DNA of 62,813 nt from Albimonas sp041685625 (GTDB lineage Bacteria; Pseudomonadota; Alphaproteobacteria; Rhodobacterales; Rhodobacteraceae): positions 1 through 62,813 of the forward strand of contig JAWLFJ010000007.1 of NCBI GenBank assembly GCA_041685625.1, in the 5' to 3' direction. The notes beneath the pieces are model-generated. The model saw only the letters and a program-made list of their open reading frames with translations, did not search any database and was not told where the DNA came from. Shown here in pieces: positions 25,183 to 37,090 of the stretch; the first letter of the stretch is position 1, and each line of letters opens with the position of its first letter. The translations under genes and the position numbers were made by a program.

Positions 25183-25968
25183 TCAGCCGATCAGGCCGGT
25201 CGCGCCGTCCCAGACCAGCTTGGCGCCGGTGATCGCGAGCATGACCCGGATCAGTCCGAAATAGAGGTGCGCCGGCACCCTGTCGTGCGCCCAGACGCCG
25301 AGCAGCATGCCGATCACCGCCACCGGCGCGAGCCAGAGGGCGGCCGTGATCTGCCCTTCGTCGAACAGGCCGACCGCCCAGTAAGGGCCGAGCTTCACGA
25401 CGTTGACCCACCAGAACAGGATCACCGTGGTCGCCTGATACTCGCCCTTTGAGAGCGGCCGGGTGAGCAGGTGGACGGCGGCGGGCGGCCCGCCGGCATG
25501 GCTCGCGAAGCTGGTGAAGCCGGCGACGCCGCCCCAGAAGCCGGCGCGGAGCGGCGCCGGGCGGCGCGCCGCCGCCGGATCCGGGCGCGGACCCCAGCCC
25601 CGGGCCTGCGCGAGCTGGAAGGCGACGAAGCCGAGGGCTATGAGCCCGATCAGCAGACGCACCGCCGCCTCCGGCACCACCCAGAAGAAGGCCGCGCCGA
25701 GCGCGATGCCGGGGATCGCGCCGATCATCATCGGCCGCGCCTCGGCCAGGTTCCAGCGGCCGCGCCAGGCCCTGAGGCCGGTGAGGTCCATCACCATCAG
25801 AAGGGGCAGCATGAGCCCCACCGCGACCTCGGGCGAGGCGACGAGCAGCAGGAGCGGCGTCGCGGCGAAGCCGGCGCCGGCCCCGAAGCCGCCCTTCGAG
25901 ATGCCGGCCAGCAGCACCGCGGGGATCGCGGCCGCGAGGAACAGGGGATCGGCGATCTCGGGCGGCAT
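25183..25968 (-). CDS. TauE/SafE-family membrane permease
   Basis: The product is 261 residues with about eight membrane helices. It carries the family pattern GISKGGFGAGAGFAATPLLL in the first half and its echo LRAGFWGGVAGFTSFASHAG in the second, the two repeats of the TauE/SafE fold. Members export sulfite, sulfoacetate or other small anions, sometimes with taurine degradation. No sulfur genes are nearby, so the substrate is open. It is divergent from mdh, with 143 bases between the starts. Confidence 0.92.
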   Translation of the reverse strand: MPPEIADPLFLAAAIPAVLLAGISKGGFGAGAGFAATPLLLLVASPEVAVGLMLPLLMVMDLTGLRAWRGRWNLAEARPMMIGAIPGIALGAAFFWVVPEAAVRLLIGLIALGFVAFQLAQARGWGPRPDPAAARRPAPLRAGFWGGVAGFTSFASHAGGPPAAVHLLTRPLSKGEYQATTVILFWWVNVVKLGPYWAVGLFDEGQITAALWLAPVAVIGMLLGVWAHDRVPAHLYFGLIRVMLAITGAKLVWDGATGLIG

Positions 25969-26111
25969 CGGCGGCCTCGCGGAAGGGCGGCGCGGCCGGC
26001 GCAGCGGCGCGACGGAAGGGCGGCGGAAGCCGACGACGCTTGCGGGGGGCGCGGGATCGCGCTAGCCCCCGCCCGGACCCATACGAGGCTCAATCGCGGG
26101 AGACGCAGACG

Positions 26112-27074
26112 ATGTCCAGACCCAAGATCGCGATGATCGGCGCCGGCCAGATCGGCGGCACGCTCGCGCACCTGGCCGGTCTCAAGGAACTCGGCGACGT
26201 GGTGCTGTTCGACATCGCCGAGGGCGTGCCCCAGGGCAAGGCGCTCGACATCGCGGAATCGAGCCCGGTCGACGGCTTCGACGCGACCTATGCCGGCGCC
26301 AACGACTACTCGGCCATCGCCGGGGCGGACGTCTGCATCGTCACCGCCGGCGTGCCGCGCAAGCCGGGGATGAGCCGCGACGACCTGCTCGGCATCAACC
26401 TGAAGGTGATGAAGGCGGTCGGCGAGGGCATCAAGGCCAACTGCCCCGACGCCTTCGTGATCTGCATCACCAACCCGCTCGACGCGATGGTCTGGGCGCT
26501 GCGCGAGTTCTCCGGCCTGCCGGCGGAGAAGGTGGTGGGCATGGCGGGCGTGCTCGACTCGGCGCGCTTCCGGTTTTTCCTGGCCGAGGAGTTCAAGGTC
26601 TCGGTCAAGGACGTCACCGCCTTCGTGCTGGGCGGGCACGGCGACACGATGGTCCCGCTGACGCGCTACTCGACCGTCGGCGGCATTCCGCTGCCGGACC
26701 TCGTGGAGATGGGCTGGACCACGCAGGAGAAGCTGGACGCCATCGTGCAGCGGACCCGCGACGGCGGCGCCGAGATCGTCGGTCTTCTCAAGACCGGCTC
26801 GGCCTTCTACGCCCCCGCCGCCTCGGCGATCCAGATGGCGGAGAGCTATCTGAAGGACCAGAAGCGGCTGCTGCCCTGCGCGGCCTGGGTGGAGGGCGCC
26901 TACGGGCTCAAGGGCCTCTACGTCGGCGTGCCGGTGGTCATCGGGCACGGAGGGGTCGAGCGGATCGTGGAGATCAAGCTGAACAAGGACGAGCAGACGA
27001 TGCTCGACAAGTCCGTCGAGTCCGTGAGGGGGCTCGTGGACGCCTGCAAGGGCATCGACGAGGCGCTTGCCTGA
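26112..27074 (+). CDS. mdh: Malate dehydrogenase
   Basis: The enzyme (320 residues) oxidises malate to oxaloacetate with NAD in the TCA cycle. It has the Rossmann motif GAGQIGGT (~10-17), the NAD-selecting Asp in VVLFDIAEGVPQGKALD, the substrate Arg in VPRKPGMSRDDLL, ITNPLDAMVW and the catalytic His in VLGGHGDTMVPL (~177). This is the LDH-like type typical of alphaproteobacteria. The start at 26112 was chosen because the protein begins MSRPKIAMIGAG there. The ethylmalonyl-CoA pathway also yields malate, so Mdh is its exit into the TCA cycle. Often sucCD follows mdh; here leuD does. Confidence 0.97.
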   Translation: MSRPKIAMIGAGQIGGTLAHLAGLKELGDVVLFDIAEGVPQGKALDIAESSPVDGFDATYAGANDYSAIAGADVCIVTAGVPRKPGMSRDDLLGINLKVMKAVGEGIKANCPDAFVICITNPLDAMVWALREFSGLPAEKVVGMAGVLDSARFRFFLAEEFKVSVKDVTAFVLGGHGDTMVPLTRYSTVGGIPLPDLVEMGWTTQEKLDAIVQRTRDGGAEIVGLLKTGSAFYAPAASAIQMAESYLKDQKRLLPCAAWVEGAYGLKGLYVGVPVVIGHGGVERIVEIKLNKDEQTMLDKSVESVRGLVDACKGIDEALA

Positions 27075-27169
27075 ACGGCGAAGGCGGGGGGCGGCACGCG
27101 CCTTCCGCCCTTGCCCGAACGGCGCTTGCGGGGCATAGGGAGGGCGTCCCCGATAAGGAGCCCGGCCCG

Positions 27170-27787
27170 ATGGAGAAGTTCGAGACCCTGACCGGCGTCG
27201 CCGCGCCGATGCCGCAGATCAACGTCGACACCGACATGATCATCCCCAAGCAGTTCCTCAAGACGATCAAGCGGACGGGTCTGGGCAAGAACCTCTTCGA
27301 CGAGATGCGCTACGACGAAACCGGCGACGAGAAGCCGGACTTCGTGCTCAACCGTCCGGCCTACCGTGACGCGAAGATCCTCGTCACCGGCGCCAACTTC
27401 GGCTGCGGTTCCAGCCGCGAACATGCGCCTTGGGCGATCGCCGATTTCGGCATCCGCTGCGTGATCGCGCCGAGCTTCGCGGACATCTTCTTCAACAACT
27501 GCTTCAAGAACGGCATCCTGCCGATCGCCCTCCCGCAGGAGGAGGTCGACAAGCTGATGGCGGACGCCGAGAACGGCGCCAACGCCACGCTGACGGTGGA
27601 CCTTGAGGCTCAGACGATCACGCGGCCCGACGGCTCGACGGTGGCGTTCGACGTGGACCCGTTCCGCAAGCGCTGCCTCCTCGAAGGTCTGGACGACGTC
27701 GGCCTGACGCTGGAGAAGGCGGACGCGATCGCGGCCTACGAGACACGGATGGCGGCGGAGCGTCCCTGGCTCGCGCCTGCGGGCTGA
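27170..27787 (+). CDS. leuD: 3-isopropylmalate dehydratase small subunit LeuD
   Basis: LeuD (205 residues) is the swivelling small subunit of isopropylmalate isomerase in leucine synthesis; the Fe-S subunit LeuC is not in the window. It starts MEKFETLTGVAAPMPQINVD with the TDMIIPKQFLKTI motif and contains GANFGCGSSREHAPWAIADF, the family signature, followed by FADIFFNNCFKNGILPI. A strong TAAGGAG site lies ~9 bases upstream. The gene follows mdh by 95 bases. Confidence 0.97.
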   Translation: MEKFETLTGVAAPMPQINVDTDMIIPKQFLKTIKRTGLGKNLFDEMRYDETGDEKPDFVLNRPAYRDAKILVTGANFGCGSSREHAPWAIADFGIRCVIAPSFADIFFNNCFKNGILPIALPQEEVDKLMADAENGANATLTVDLEAQTITRPDGSTVAFDVDPFRKRCLLEGLDDVGLTLEKADAIAAYETRMAAERPWLAPAG

Positions 27788-27866
27788 CCGCCGGCCGCGG
27801 GGGTTCTGCGGTGAGCCGCGTCCCGCGCCGCGAAGGCCTTGGACCGGCGCGGCCGCGGCCGGGTCG

Positions 27867-28658
27867 ATGACGCGGATGCGGGAGTCGGCGCATTATCCTG
27901 GTGCCGCGTTGCGCGCCCTGGCGGTGGCGGCGGCCGTCGCGGCCCCGTCGTTGCTGGTCGCGCCGTCTCCCGTGGCGGCAGGCCCCGAACTCTCCTTTCT
28001 CGTCGGAGCCGCGGCCGGTCTGATGGTGCTGTTCGAGTATGGCGCGCGCACGCCGGCGCTGGTGGATTTCCGCTTCGCGCCGCCGTTCAACCGGCTCCGC
28101 TTCGCGACGTTCCTGTTGACGCTCGCCGCGGCGACGGCGGCGGCGTCATGGCCTGCCGCGGGGCGTCTGGGCTTGACGCTGGCCGAAGCGATGGCGGGCG
28201 CGGCGAGCCCGGTCGACCTCGCCGCCTGGGCGGTCACGCGGGACTCGGCCCCCCGTCCGGATCCCGCGCTGAGGGCGATCGGCGCGCTGACGCTGGTCGC
28301 GGCGCTGAGCGGCCTGGCGGGCGCCGGCGCCTGGATCTGGTTCGGCGAATGGCCCGGCGACCCCGAGCGGTTCAATCGATGGATGAACCTTCCGACGTTC
28401 GAGCCCTCGGACGAGGGTGACGCTGCGCCTTGGTTGAGGCGGCAGGGCGGCCTTGCGGCGTTGATCGGGCTGGCGCTGCCGGTGGCCTTGACGGGTCTCG
28501 GCGCCGGGGCGAGCCGGCTGTTCGCGGCGGATCTTTTCGCGGCGCCGTTGGCGCAGGTCTGGGCCGCGACGATCTGGGCGGGGTTGCCCGCCTGCGTGCT
28601 GCTGAGGGCGGTGGCGCTACTCAAGCTCGCGCGGATCGCGCGCAGGGACGCTCCGTGA
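27867..28658 (+). CDS. Multi-pass membrane protein, unknown function
   Basis: The product has 263 residues with about six hydrophobic segments: near 11-30, 40-57, 73-95, 137-158, 188-208 and 230-252. Pairs of them are separated by polar loops (for example WFGEWPGDPERFNRWM). No known motif is visible. An alternative start at 27876 is possible. It overlaps the following phosphatase/nuclease gene by four bases (GTGA), which suggests joint translation. I have seen a leuD, membrane protein, EEP order in relatives only as an impression. Confidence 0.7.
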   Translation: MTRMRESAHYPGAALRALAVAAAVAAPSLLVAPSPVAAGPELSFLVGAAAGLMVLFEYGARTPALVDFRFAPPFNRLRFATFLLTLAAATAAASWPAAGRLGLTLAEAMAGAASPVDLAAWAVTRDSAPRPDPALRAIGALTLVAALSGLAGAGAWIWFGEWPGDPERFNRWMNLPTFEPSDEGDAAPWLRRQGGLAALIGLALPVALTGLGAGASRLFAADLFAAPLAQVWAATIWAGLPACVLLRAVALLKLARIARRDAP

Positions 28659-29827
28659 GGCCCGTCGCGGCGGCGCTGCTGGCGTTGGGGGTGGCCTCCG
28701 CGGCGCATGCGGAGCCCCTGCCTCCGCCGGCGGAGGGTTCGGTGCGCGTCGCGGCCTTCAACGCGGCGCTCAGCCGGGCCGGCGCCGGCGTCGCCTGGAA
28801 GGACGTCGCGGAGGCTGACGCGCAGCCTCGGGCGGTGGCGGAGATCGTCCGGCGGGTGCGGCCTGACGTGCTGCTGGTGCTGGAGCTGGACCACGACCTC
28901 GAGGGCCGGGCGCTGGGCGCCTTGGCGGCGCTGATCGCGAAGGACGGAGAGACGCCGGGCGTCGATTACCGGCATCGCCTGACGGCGCCGGTCAACACGG
29001 GCGTGCCGACGGGGCTGGACCTCGACGGCGACGGCGTCGCGGCGGGCCCGGGGGACGCGCAGGGCTGGGGGCGGTTTCCGGGGCAATACGGGATGGCGGT
29101 GCTCTCGCGCCTGCCGATCGAGGGGCTCAGGAGCTTCCGCCGTTTGCTCTGGGCGGAGATGCCGGGGAGCCTGATGCCCGGCGCCGGGTTGCCGGAGGCG
29201 GCGGCGGGCGTGCAGCGGCTGTCCTCCAAGTCGCACTGGGACGTGACCGTGCGGCTGCCGTCGGGGCAGGCGTTCCACCTTCTGGCGAGCCATCCGACGC
29301 CGCCGGTCTTCGACGGGCCGGAGGACCGCAACGGGCGGCGGAACCATGACGAGATCCGGTTCTGGGTCGACTACGTCTCCGACGAGGACTGGATGACGGA
29401 CGATTCGGGGCGTCGCGGCGGGCTGGCGCCGGGGGCCGCCTTCGTGGTGGCGGGCGACCTCAACGCCGATCCGGCCGACGGGGAGGCCCGGCGCGGGGCG
29501 ATCGCGGCGCTGCTGTCGCATCCGCGCGTGCAGGATCCGGCGCCGCGGAGCGAGGGCGGGGTCTCGGCCGCGGCCGATCAGGGGGGCGCGAACGCGCGGC
29601 ACGCGGGCGATCCGGCGCTCGACACGGCCGATTGGCGGGACAGGCCGGCGCCGGGGAACCTGCGGGTGGACTACGTTCTGCCCTCGACCGACTGGGCGGT
29701 GACGGGAGCCGGGGTGTTCTGGCCGGCGCCGGGCGAGGCGGGGGCGGCGCTCGTCAAGGGCGGGCGGCGGCCGGCGAGTTCGGACCACCGGCTGGTCTGG
29801 GTGGATCTTCGGCCTTCGGGGCGCTGA
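28655..29827 (+). CDS. Exported endonuclease/exonuclease/phosphatase-family protein
   Basis: The GTG at 28655 overlaps the upstream stop and gives 390 residues with a clear signal peptide (~1-19, A-H-A). The EEP fold motifs follow: VRVAAFNAALSR, DVLLVLELDHD (metal-binding Glu), HLLASHPTPPVFDG (catalytic His), VVAGDLNADPAD and RVDYVLPSTDW, ending SSDHRLVWVDL. Such proteins hydrolyse phosphodiesters such as nucleic acids, phospholipids or inositol phosphates; the substrate is not readable. A Gly/Asp-rich insert with LDGDGVAAGPGD may bind calcium. Confidence 0.88.
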   Translation: MRPVAAALLALGVASAAHAEPLPPPAEGSVRVAAFNAALSRAGAGVAWKDVAEADAQPRAVAEIVRRVRPDVLLVLELDHDLEGRALGALAALIAKDGETPGVDYRHRLTAPVNTGVPTGLDLDGDGVAAGPGDAQGWGRFPGQYGMAVLSRLPIEGLRSFRRLLWAEMPGSLMPGAGLPEAAAGVQRLSSKSHWDVTVRLPSGQAFHLLASHPTPPVFDGPEDRNGRRNHDEIRFWVDYVSDEDWMTDDSGRRGGLAPGAAFVVAGDLNADPADGEARRGAIAALLSHPRVQDPAPRSEGGVSAAADQGGANARHAGDPALDTADWRDRPAPGNLRVDYVLPSTDWAVTGAGVFWPAPGEAGAALVKGGRRPASSDHRLVWVDLRPSGR

Positions 29828-30297
29828 TCCGGGCGGCGGCGTCGTCGGAATCGGCGCCGCGATCGTGCGCATGCCGTGCGGGCGAGGCGCCGCGACCGTC
29901 GGCCGTCGGTGTGTCTTTCGTCGGCCTTTCGTCGGACATTCATATGCCGTTCGTCGGGCCCGCGTGCCGCGCCGGTCGGGGTCGCGTCGGCCGTGCGTGC
30001 GGCGGATGTCGGCATGTCGGGCGGCTGCGGCGGCGGGGCGAAGGGGGTCTCGGGCCTGGCCCGCGGCCGGCGGCGGGGCGCGGCGCGGGAGCATAGGGCC
30101 TGGAGGTTGGGCAAGCGTTCAGAACCGGCGGTGGCTCAAGCCTCGGTTCGTCGGTCGTGATCGACGGGCGCGGGGCCGGAGGGGCGATGGGCGTAGCTTG
30201 GGATCGGGGGCGCGGCGGTCGGGCGCGGAGCGGTCGTGAGGCGCATTCGGACAGGGCGGAGTCTGCGGTCCAGCCGGGTCATGCGCGGGCCCCGACG
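29828..30297. other. Non-coding stretch with imperfect TTCGTCGG repeats
   Basis: About 470 bases lie between the EEP gene and the atp terminator. I find no credible gene on either strand. Around 29925-29965 an 8-base word (TTCGTCGG) occurs three times at short intervals (TTTCGTCGGCC, TTTCGTCGGAC, CGTTCGTCGGG). The rest is G+C-rich with no recognisable RNA. Confidence 0.5.
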
Positions 30298-30333
30298 CGA
30301 ACGCCCCGCGCCGTTTCGGGCGCGGGGCGTTCG
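30298..30333 (-). terminator. Hairpin terminator of the atp operon
   Basis: A perfect 15-base stem (CGAACGCCCCGCGCC paired with its complement, ~6-base loop) lies about 22 bases after the atpC stop. It lacks a long T-run on the minus strand. Its strength and place make it the likely end of atpHAGDC and, facing the other way, a barrier to read-through from the plus strand. Confidence 0.75.
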
Positions 30334-30355
30334 GATACCCTCGGCGGCGAGGGCG

Positions 30356-30748
30356 TCAGACGCCGAGCTGGCCAGCGAGGAACTTGAAGTCGTTGATCCG
30401 CTGGGCGGCGATGATCCGCGCTTCGCCCTCGGCCGCCTCGTGCGCGGCCTCCGCCTCGGCGAGCTTCGCGGTGAACCAGTCGCCGGTCGCCTCCGACTTC
30501 GGGATCGCCTCCTCGGCGAGGACGGCGGCGGCCTCGGGCGAGATCTCGGCGAAGCCGCCGGTGACGACGTACTCCGTGGAGCCCGAGCCGGTCCGCACCG
30601 TCACCACGCCGGGACGCAGCGTGGTGAGGAACGGGGCGTGGTTCGGCAACGCCGTCAGGTCGCCTTCGGCGCCCGGGATCTGCAGGCTGTCGGCCTCGCC
30701 GGAGGCGAGCTTGCGCTCCGGCGAGACGAGATCGTAGGCGAAGGCCAT
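30356..30748 (-). CDS. atpC: ATP synthase F1 epsilon subunit
   Basis: The product is 130 residues. The N-terminal beta-sandwich (~1-85) has FDLVSPERKLASGEADSLQI, GAEGDLTALPNHAPFLTTLR and GGFAEISPEAAAVLAEEA. A C-terminal helical hairpin follows. Epsilon links the rotor to the c-ring and can inhibit ATP hydrolysis. It is the last gene of the F1 operon, 13 bases after atpD. Confidence 0.95.
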   Translation of the reverse strand: MAFAYDLVSPERKLASGEADSLQIPGAEGDLTALPNHAPFLTTLRPGVVTVRTGSGSTEYVVTGGFAEISPEAAAVLAEEAIPKSEATGDWFTAKLAEAEAAHEAAEGEARIIAAQRINDFKFLAGQLGV

Positions 30749-30761
30749 CTCGCGCTCTCCC

Positions 30762-32180
<1,419 letters not shown>

Positions 32181-32201
32181 GCCTTCGGTCTCCTGTCGGG
32201 G

Positions 32202-33092
32202 TCAGAGCGCCTCGGCGCCCGAGATGATTTCGATGAGCTCCTTCGTGATCGCGGCCTGGCGGGAGCGGTTGTACTCCAGCGTCAGGCGGTCGATCAGATC
32301 GCCGGCGTTGCGGGTCGCGCTGTCCATGGCGGACATGCGCGCGCCCTGCTCCGACGCCGCGTTCTCGAGAAGAGCCGTGAAGATCTGCGTCGCGACGGCG
32401 CGGGGAAGAAGGTCCGCGAGGATCGCGTCCTCCCCCGGCTCGTAGTCGTAGAGCGTGCCGGACTTCTCGGCCTGCTCGCGCTCCTCCTCGCCCTCCTCGG
32501 AGAACTGCGCCGGGACGATCTGCTGCGCGGTCGGGATCTGGGAGATCACGGACTTGAAACGGTTGTAGAACAGCGTCGCGACGTCGAACTCCTCCGCCGC
32601 GAAGCGCGACAGCACGTCCTGCGCGATGGCCTGCGCCGTCGGGTAGCTGACGCGCTTCACGTCGGAGAGGTCGACGTGGTGGACCATCAGGTCGCGCCAG
32701 TCGCGGCGAAGCTGCTCTCGCCCCTTGCGGCCGATGGTGATGATCCGGACCGTCTTGCCCTCGCGCACAAGGTCGCGGATGTGCTGGCGCGCGAGGCGCA
32801 CGATGGTCGAGTTGAAGCCGCCGCACAGGCCGCGCTCGGAGGTCGCCACGATCAGGAGGTGCGTGTCCTCCTTGCCGGTGCCGGCGAGGAGCTTCGGCGC
32901 CGTGTCCTTGTTCGCGTTGGCCGAGAGGCGGCCGAGCACGGCGTCCAGCCGCTCGGCGTAGGGCCGGGCGGCCTCGGCGGCCTCCTGCGCGCGGCGGAGC
33001 TTGGCCGCCGCGACCATCTGCATGGCCTTGGTGATCTTCCGGGTCGACTTGACCGAGTTGATCCGGTTCTTGAGGTCCTTGAGGCTCGGCAT
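32202..33092 (-). CDS. atpG: ATP synthase F1 gamma subunit
   Basis: The rotor shaft subunit has 296 residues. The N-terminal helix carries KNRINSVKSTRKITKAMQMV, and the C-terminal helix ends MDSATRNAGDLIDRLTLEYN plus RSRQAAITKELIEIISGAEA, both family signatures. The middle Rossmann-like domain has TSERGLCGGFNSTIVR. It lies between atpA and atpD as usual in alphaproteobacteria. Confidence 0.98.
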   Translation of the reverse strand: MPSLKDLKNRINSVKSTRKITKAMQMVAAAKLRRAQEAAEAARPYAERLDAVLGRLSANANKDTAPKLLAGTGKEDTHLLIVATSERGLCGGFNSTIVRLARQHIRDLVREGKTVRIITIGRKGREQLRRDWRDLMVHHVDLSDVKRVSYPTAQAIAQDVLSRFAAEEFDVATLFYNRFKSVISQIPTAQQIVPAQFSEEGEEEREQAEKSGTLYDYEPGEDAILADLLPRAVATQIFTALLENAASEQGARMSAMDSATRNAGDLIDRLTLEYNRSRQAAITKELIEIISGAEAL

Positions 33093-33123
33093 TCCGGCGT
33101 CCCTTCCTGCGTTCCGCCGCGCC

Positions 33124-34662
<1,539 letters not shown>

Positions 34663-34663
34663 G

Positions 34664-35224
34664 TCACCCGACCTCTCTCATGGCGTTCTTGAGGCTCGTG
34701 AGCTTCGAGCGGATCGACGTGTCGATCAGTCTCGAGCCGAGCTTGACGACGAGGCCGCCGATGAGGCTCGCATCGACGGCGGTTTCCAGCTTCACCTCGC
34801 GGCCCACGGCGCCGGCCAGCGCCTCCGACAGCGCGTTGCGCTGGGCCTTGGTGAGTCTCTGCGCGGACGTGACCTCGGCGGTGACCTCGCCGCGGCGGCG
34901 GGCCAGCATGTCGAGGAACGCGTCGCAAACGTCGGGCAGCGTGAACAGACGGCGCTTGGCGGCCATGAGGCCGAGCACGTTCTTCGTCAGCTGCGAGAGG
35001 TTCATCGCGTCGGCGACGGCGACGACGGCGTCGCCTGTCTCCTCGCGGCCGTAGATCGGGCTGGCGAGCAGCGTGCGCAGCTCCTCGCTCTCGGCCAGAG
35101 CCTCCTTCAGCGCGCGCACGTCGCGCTCCGCGGCCTCCAACGAGCCGCTTTCGTCGGCGAGCTCGAACAGCGCCGTCGCGTATCGCCCGGCGATGCCGGA
35201 GGACTCCGATGCTGACTGTGCCAC
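34664..35224 (-). CDS. atpH: ATP synthase F1 delta subunit
   Basis: The delta subunit ties F1 to the peripheral stalk. I place the start at the GTG 35222-35224, which follows GGAAGGGG and gives 186 residues beginning (M)AQSASESSGIAGRYATALFE, the normal OSCP/delta N-terminus. A longer in-frame start near 35437 would add an unrelated basic leader. The C-terminus LIGGLVVKLGSRLIDTSIRS is diagnostic. It is the first gene of atpHAGDC; the F0 genes are elsewhere, as in other Rhodobacterales. Confidence 0.95.
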   Translation of the reverse strand: MAQSASESSGIAGRYATALFELADESGSLEAAERDVRALKEALAESEELRTLLASPIYGREETGDAVVAVADAMNLSQLTKNVLGLMAAKRRLFTLPDVCDAFLDMLARRRGEVTAEVTSAQRLTKAQRNALSEALAGAVGREVKLETAVDASLIGGLVVKLGSRLIDTSIRSKLTSLKNAMREVG

Positions 35225-35352
35225 GGGACCCCTTCCGCTTGTCCGGGCCGGAGGCCCGCCTCGTTTTTTTCTCGCGGCCCGCTTGGGCACGAGAGACACG
35301 CCTGAACAGGGACGGACGCCGCGGCGAACCGCCTCCCCTCGAGCCGAGGTGG

Positions 35353-35380
35353 TCTTAACAGAGCCCCCCGAGCCGCGCAA
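35353..35380 (-). promoter_or_regulatory. Possible promoter of the atp operon
   Basis: Read on the minus strand, TTGCGC (35375-35380) and TTAAGA (35353-35358) are separated by 16 bases, a fair housekeeping promoter in a G+C-rich genome. It lies about 130 bases upstream of the atpH GTG, in the 300-base gap after pyrD. A second -35-like TTGACA (complement of TGTCAA at ~35407) lies further upstream without a good partner. Confidence 0.35.
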
Positions 35381-35524
35381 CCGCGCCCCATGCCCCGGAG
35401 CGGGCCTGTCAAGTGCTTGCGCCCGCTGCGTCATCACGATGAGAAGAGACCGGGGTGCGACGTTTCCTCCGCCGCGGTCGCGAAGCCGCGTTCCGCAGCG
35501 CGGCGCCGGATTCGACGCGGGGGC

Positions 35525-36592
35525 TCAGAGGTCCGCGCCGACGGCGTCCTCGACATGGGCGAAGCCGTCCCGCGCGAGCAGGTCGTCCAGGCCTTCGGCG
35601 AGGCGCGTCAGCAGCGACGGCCCTTCGTAGACGAGCGCGGTATAGACCTGCACGAGGCGCGCTCCGGCGCGGATGCGCGCATAGACGTCCCCGGGCGTGG
35701 AGAGTCCGCCGACGCCGACGAGAGGCACGCGGCCGGCGGTGCGCCGGGCGACGGCGGCGAGGACGGTCTGCGCGCGGTCGCGGAGGGGAGCGCCGGAGAG
35801 GCCGCCGGCCTCCGTCGCGTGGGACGAGCGCAGGCCGTCGCGCGCGAGGGTGGTGTTGGTGGCGACGATGCCGTCGGCGCCCTCTGCGAGGCAGGCGTCC
35901 ACCGCCTCGGCCAGCGCGGTCTCGTCGAGGTCGGGCGCGAGCTTGACGAGGACGGGGGCGCCGGGGGCGGCGGCGTCGCGGGCGGCGAGGACGCGGCCGA
36001 GCAGCGCCTCGAGCGCCGCCCTGCCCTGAAGGTCGCGCAGGCGTTCGGTGTTGGGCGAGGAGACGTTGACGGTGAAGATCTCCGCGAGGCCGGCGAAGCG
36101 GGTCAGGACGGCGGCGTAGTCGCCGGCGCGGTCCGCGCTGTCCTTGTTGGCGCCGAGGTTGACGGCGACGGGGCCGGGGGGGAGGCCCTTGGCGCGGGCG
36201 GCGGCGAGGCGCGCGGCGATCGCCTCCATGCCGTGGTTGTTGAAGCCGAAGCGGTTGATGACGCCCCGGTCCTCCGGCAGCCGGAACAGGCGCGGGCGCG
36301 GATTGCCCGGCTGCGAGCGCGGGGTCACGGCGCCGATCTCCACGAAGGCGGCGCCGGCGGCGAGGGCGCCGGCCACGGCCTCGGCGTTCTTGTCGAAGCC
36401 GGCGGCGATGCCGACGGGATGCGCGACGTCGAGGCCCCAGACCTTGCCGGCGAGGCGCGGACGCGGCGGCGCCGGACCCGGAGAGAGGCCGAGGGCGTGC
36501 CGTGCGGCGAGGGCCGTGAGGGCGAGGGCGTGCGCGCGCTCCGGATCGAGGCGCGAGAGGAGGGCGAGGCCGGCGCGCTCCGCGAGGCTCAT
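35525..36592 (-). CDS. pyrD: Dihydroorotate dehydrogenase (quinone), class 2
   Basis: The flavoenzyme (355 residues) oxidises dihydroorotate to orotate in pyrimidine synthesis, passing electrons to quinone. The N-terminal helices (~1-40, LDPERAHALALTALAARHAL) are the membrane-binding part of class 2 enzymes. The core has PVGIAAGFDKNAEAV, GFNNHGMEAIAARL, GANKDSADRAGDYA, NVSSPNTERLRDLQ with the catalytic Ser, and GVGGLSTPGDVYARIRAGA. The ATG at 36590-36592 overlaps the stop of the DUF952 gene, so the two are coupled. Confidence 0.97.
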   Translation of the reverse strand: MSLAERAGLALLSRLDPERAHALALTALAARHALGLSPGPAPPRPRLAGKVWGLDVAHPVGIAAGFDKNAEAVAGALAAGAAFVEIGAVTPRSQPGNPRPRLFRLPEDRGVINRFGFNNHGMEAIAARLAAARAKGLPPGPVAVNLGANKDSADRAGDYAAVLTRFAGLAEIFTVNVSSPNTERLRDLQGRAALEALLGRVLAARDAAAPGAPVLVKLAPDLDETALAEAVDACLAEGADGIVATNTTLARDGLRSSHATEAGGLSGAPLRDRAQTVLAAVARRTAGRVPLVGVGGLSTPGDVYARIRAGARLVQVYTALVYEGPSLLTRLAEGLDDLLARDGFAHVEDAVGADL

Positions 36593-36984
36593 GCCTCCGA
36601 GGCTCCGAAGCCCTCGGGAAACACGTGCCGGCCGTCGGGTCCGATCGGCAGCGGCACGCTCCAGAGCATCGCGGCGCGGGGCAGCGGGGCGTGGAGATGC
36701 GGGAAGAGGGCGCCGCCGCGTGAGGGCTCCCAGCGGAGCGCGCCGCCGAATCCGGCCGAATCGAACGCCAGCAGTCGGAGGCCTTCTTCGCCCGCGAAAT
36801 GCCTCGCGGCGGTCTCGGGCGCCTGTTCGGCGGTGGAGAGATGGACGTACCCGTCGGCCAGGTCGACGGGCGCCCCGGCGAAGGCCTCCTGCATCTTGAA
36901 GGCCGACCACTCCTCGGGACGCAAGATCTTGTAGATGAGGCGAGCTTCGGCGGGCGTGCGAGACTCGGGGTTGACGTCCGTCAT
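36589..36984 (-). CDS. DUF952-family protein
   Basis: The product is 131 residues. It has the DUF952 core: LIYKILRPEEWSAFKMQEAF, APVDLADGYVHLSTAEQAPE, and a C-terminal LLAFDSAGFGGALRWEPSRG plus FPHLHAPLPRAAMLW. The His in YVHLST and the pair in FPHLHAPL are conserved family positions. Its function is unknown, but the family resembles RNA-modifying or ADP-ribosyl-type folds. It is coupled to pyrD by a four-base overlap. Confidence 0.9.
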   Translation of the reverse strand: MTDVNPESRTPAEARLIYKILRPEEWSAFKMQEAFAGAPVDLADGYVHLSTAEQAPETAARHFAGEEGLRLLAFDSAGFGGALRWEPSRGGALFPHLHAPLPRAAMLWSVPLPIGPDGRHVFPEGFGASEA

Positions 36985-37090
36985 GGATTAATGAATCCTT
37001 AACGTGTTGTTCGACTCGCAGACAAGCGGTTGGACCTGTTGCGTAACTCGATGTGCCTGCGCGTAGTTTCTGGGCAGGATCACGTGATCT
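36985..37090 (+). ncRNA. Candidate small RNA ahead of an orphan terminator
   Basis: Both flanking genes are on the minus strand, yet a strong intrinsic terminator with a T-run at 37091-37127 points the other way. The 36985-37090 stretch before it is relatively A/T-rich at its start (TGGATTAATGAATCCTTAAC), then has a compact, mixed sequence with no open frame of note. The simplest reading is a small RNA of about 100-140 bases made from the plus strand. I cannot assign it to a family, and the 5' end is unknown. Confidence 0.4.

Noticed and set aside
24316..25452. Plus-strand frame through the NTF2-like and TauE genes
   Set aside because: Its product is a Gly/Arg-rich shadow without motifs. The minus-strand genes have ribosome-binding sites and family features.
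29828..30297. Possible gene in the gap after the EEP protein
   Set aside because: Frames on both strands are low-complexity (Arg/Thr/Asp repeats) and differ from real proteins; no ribosome-binding site fits.
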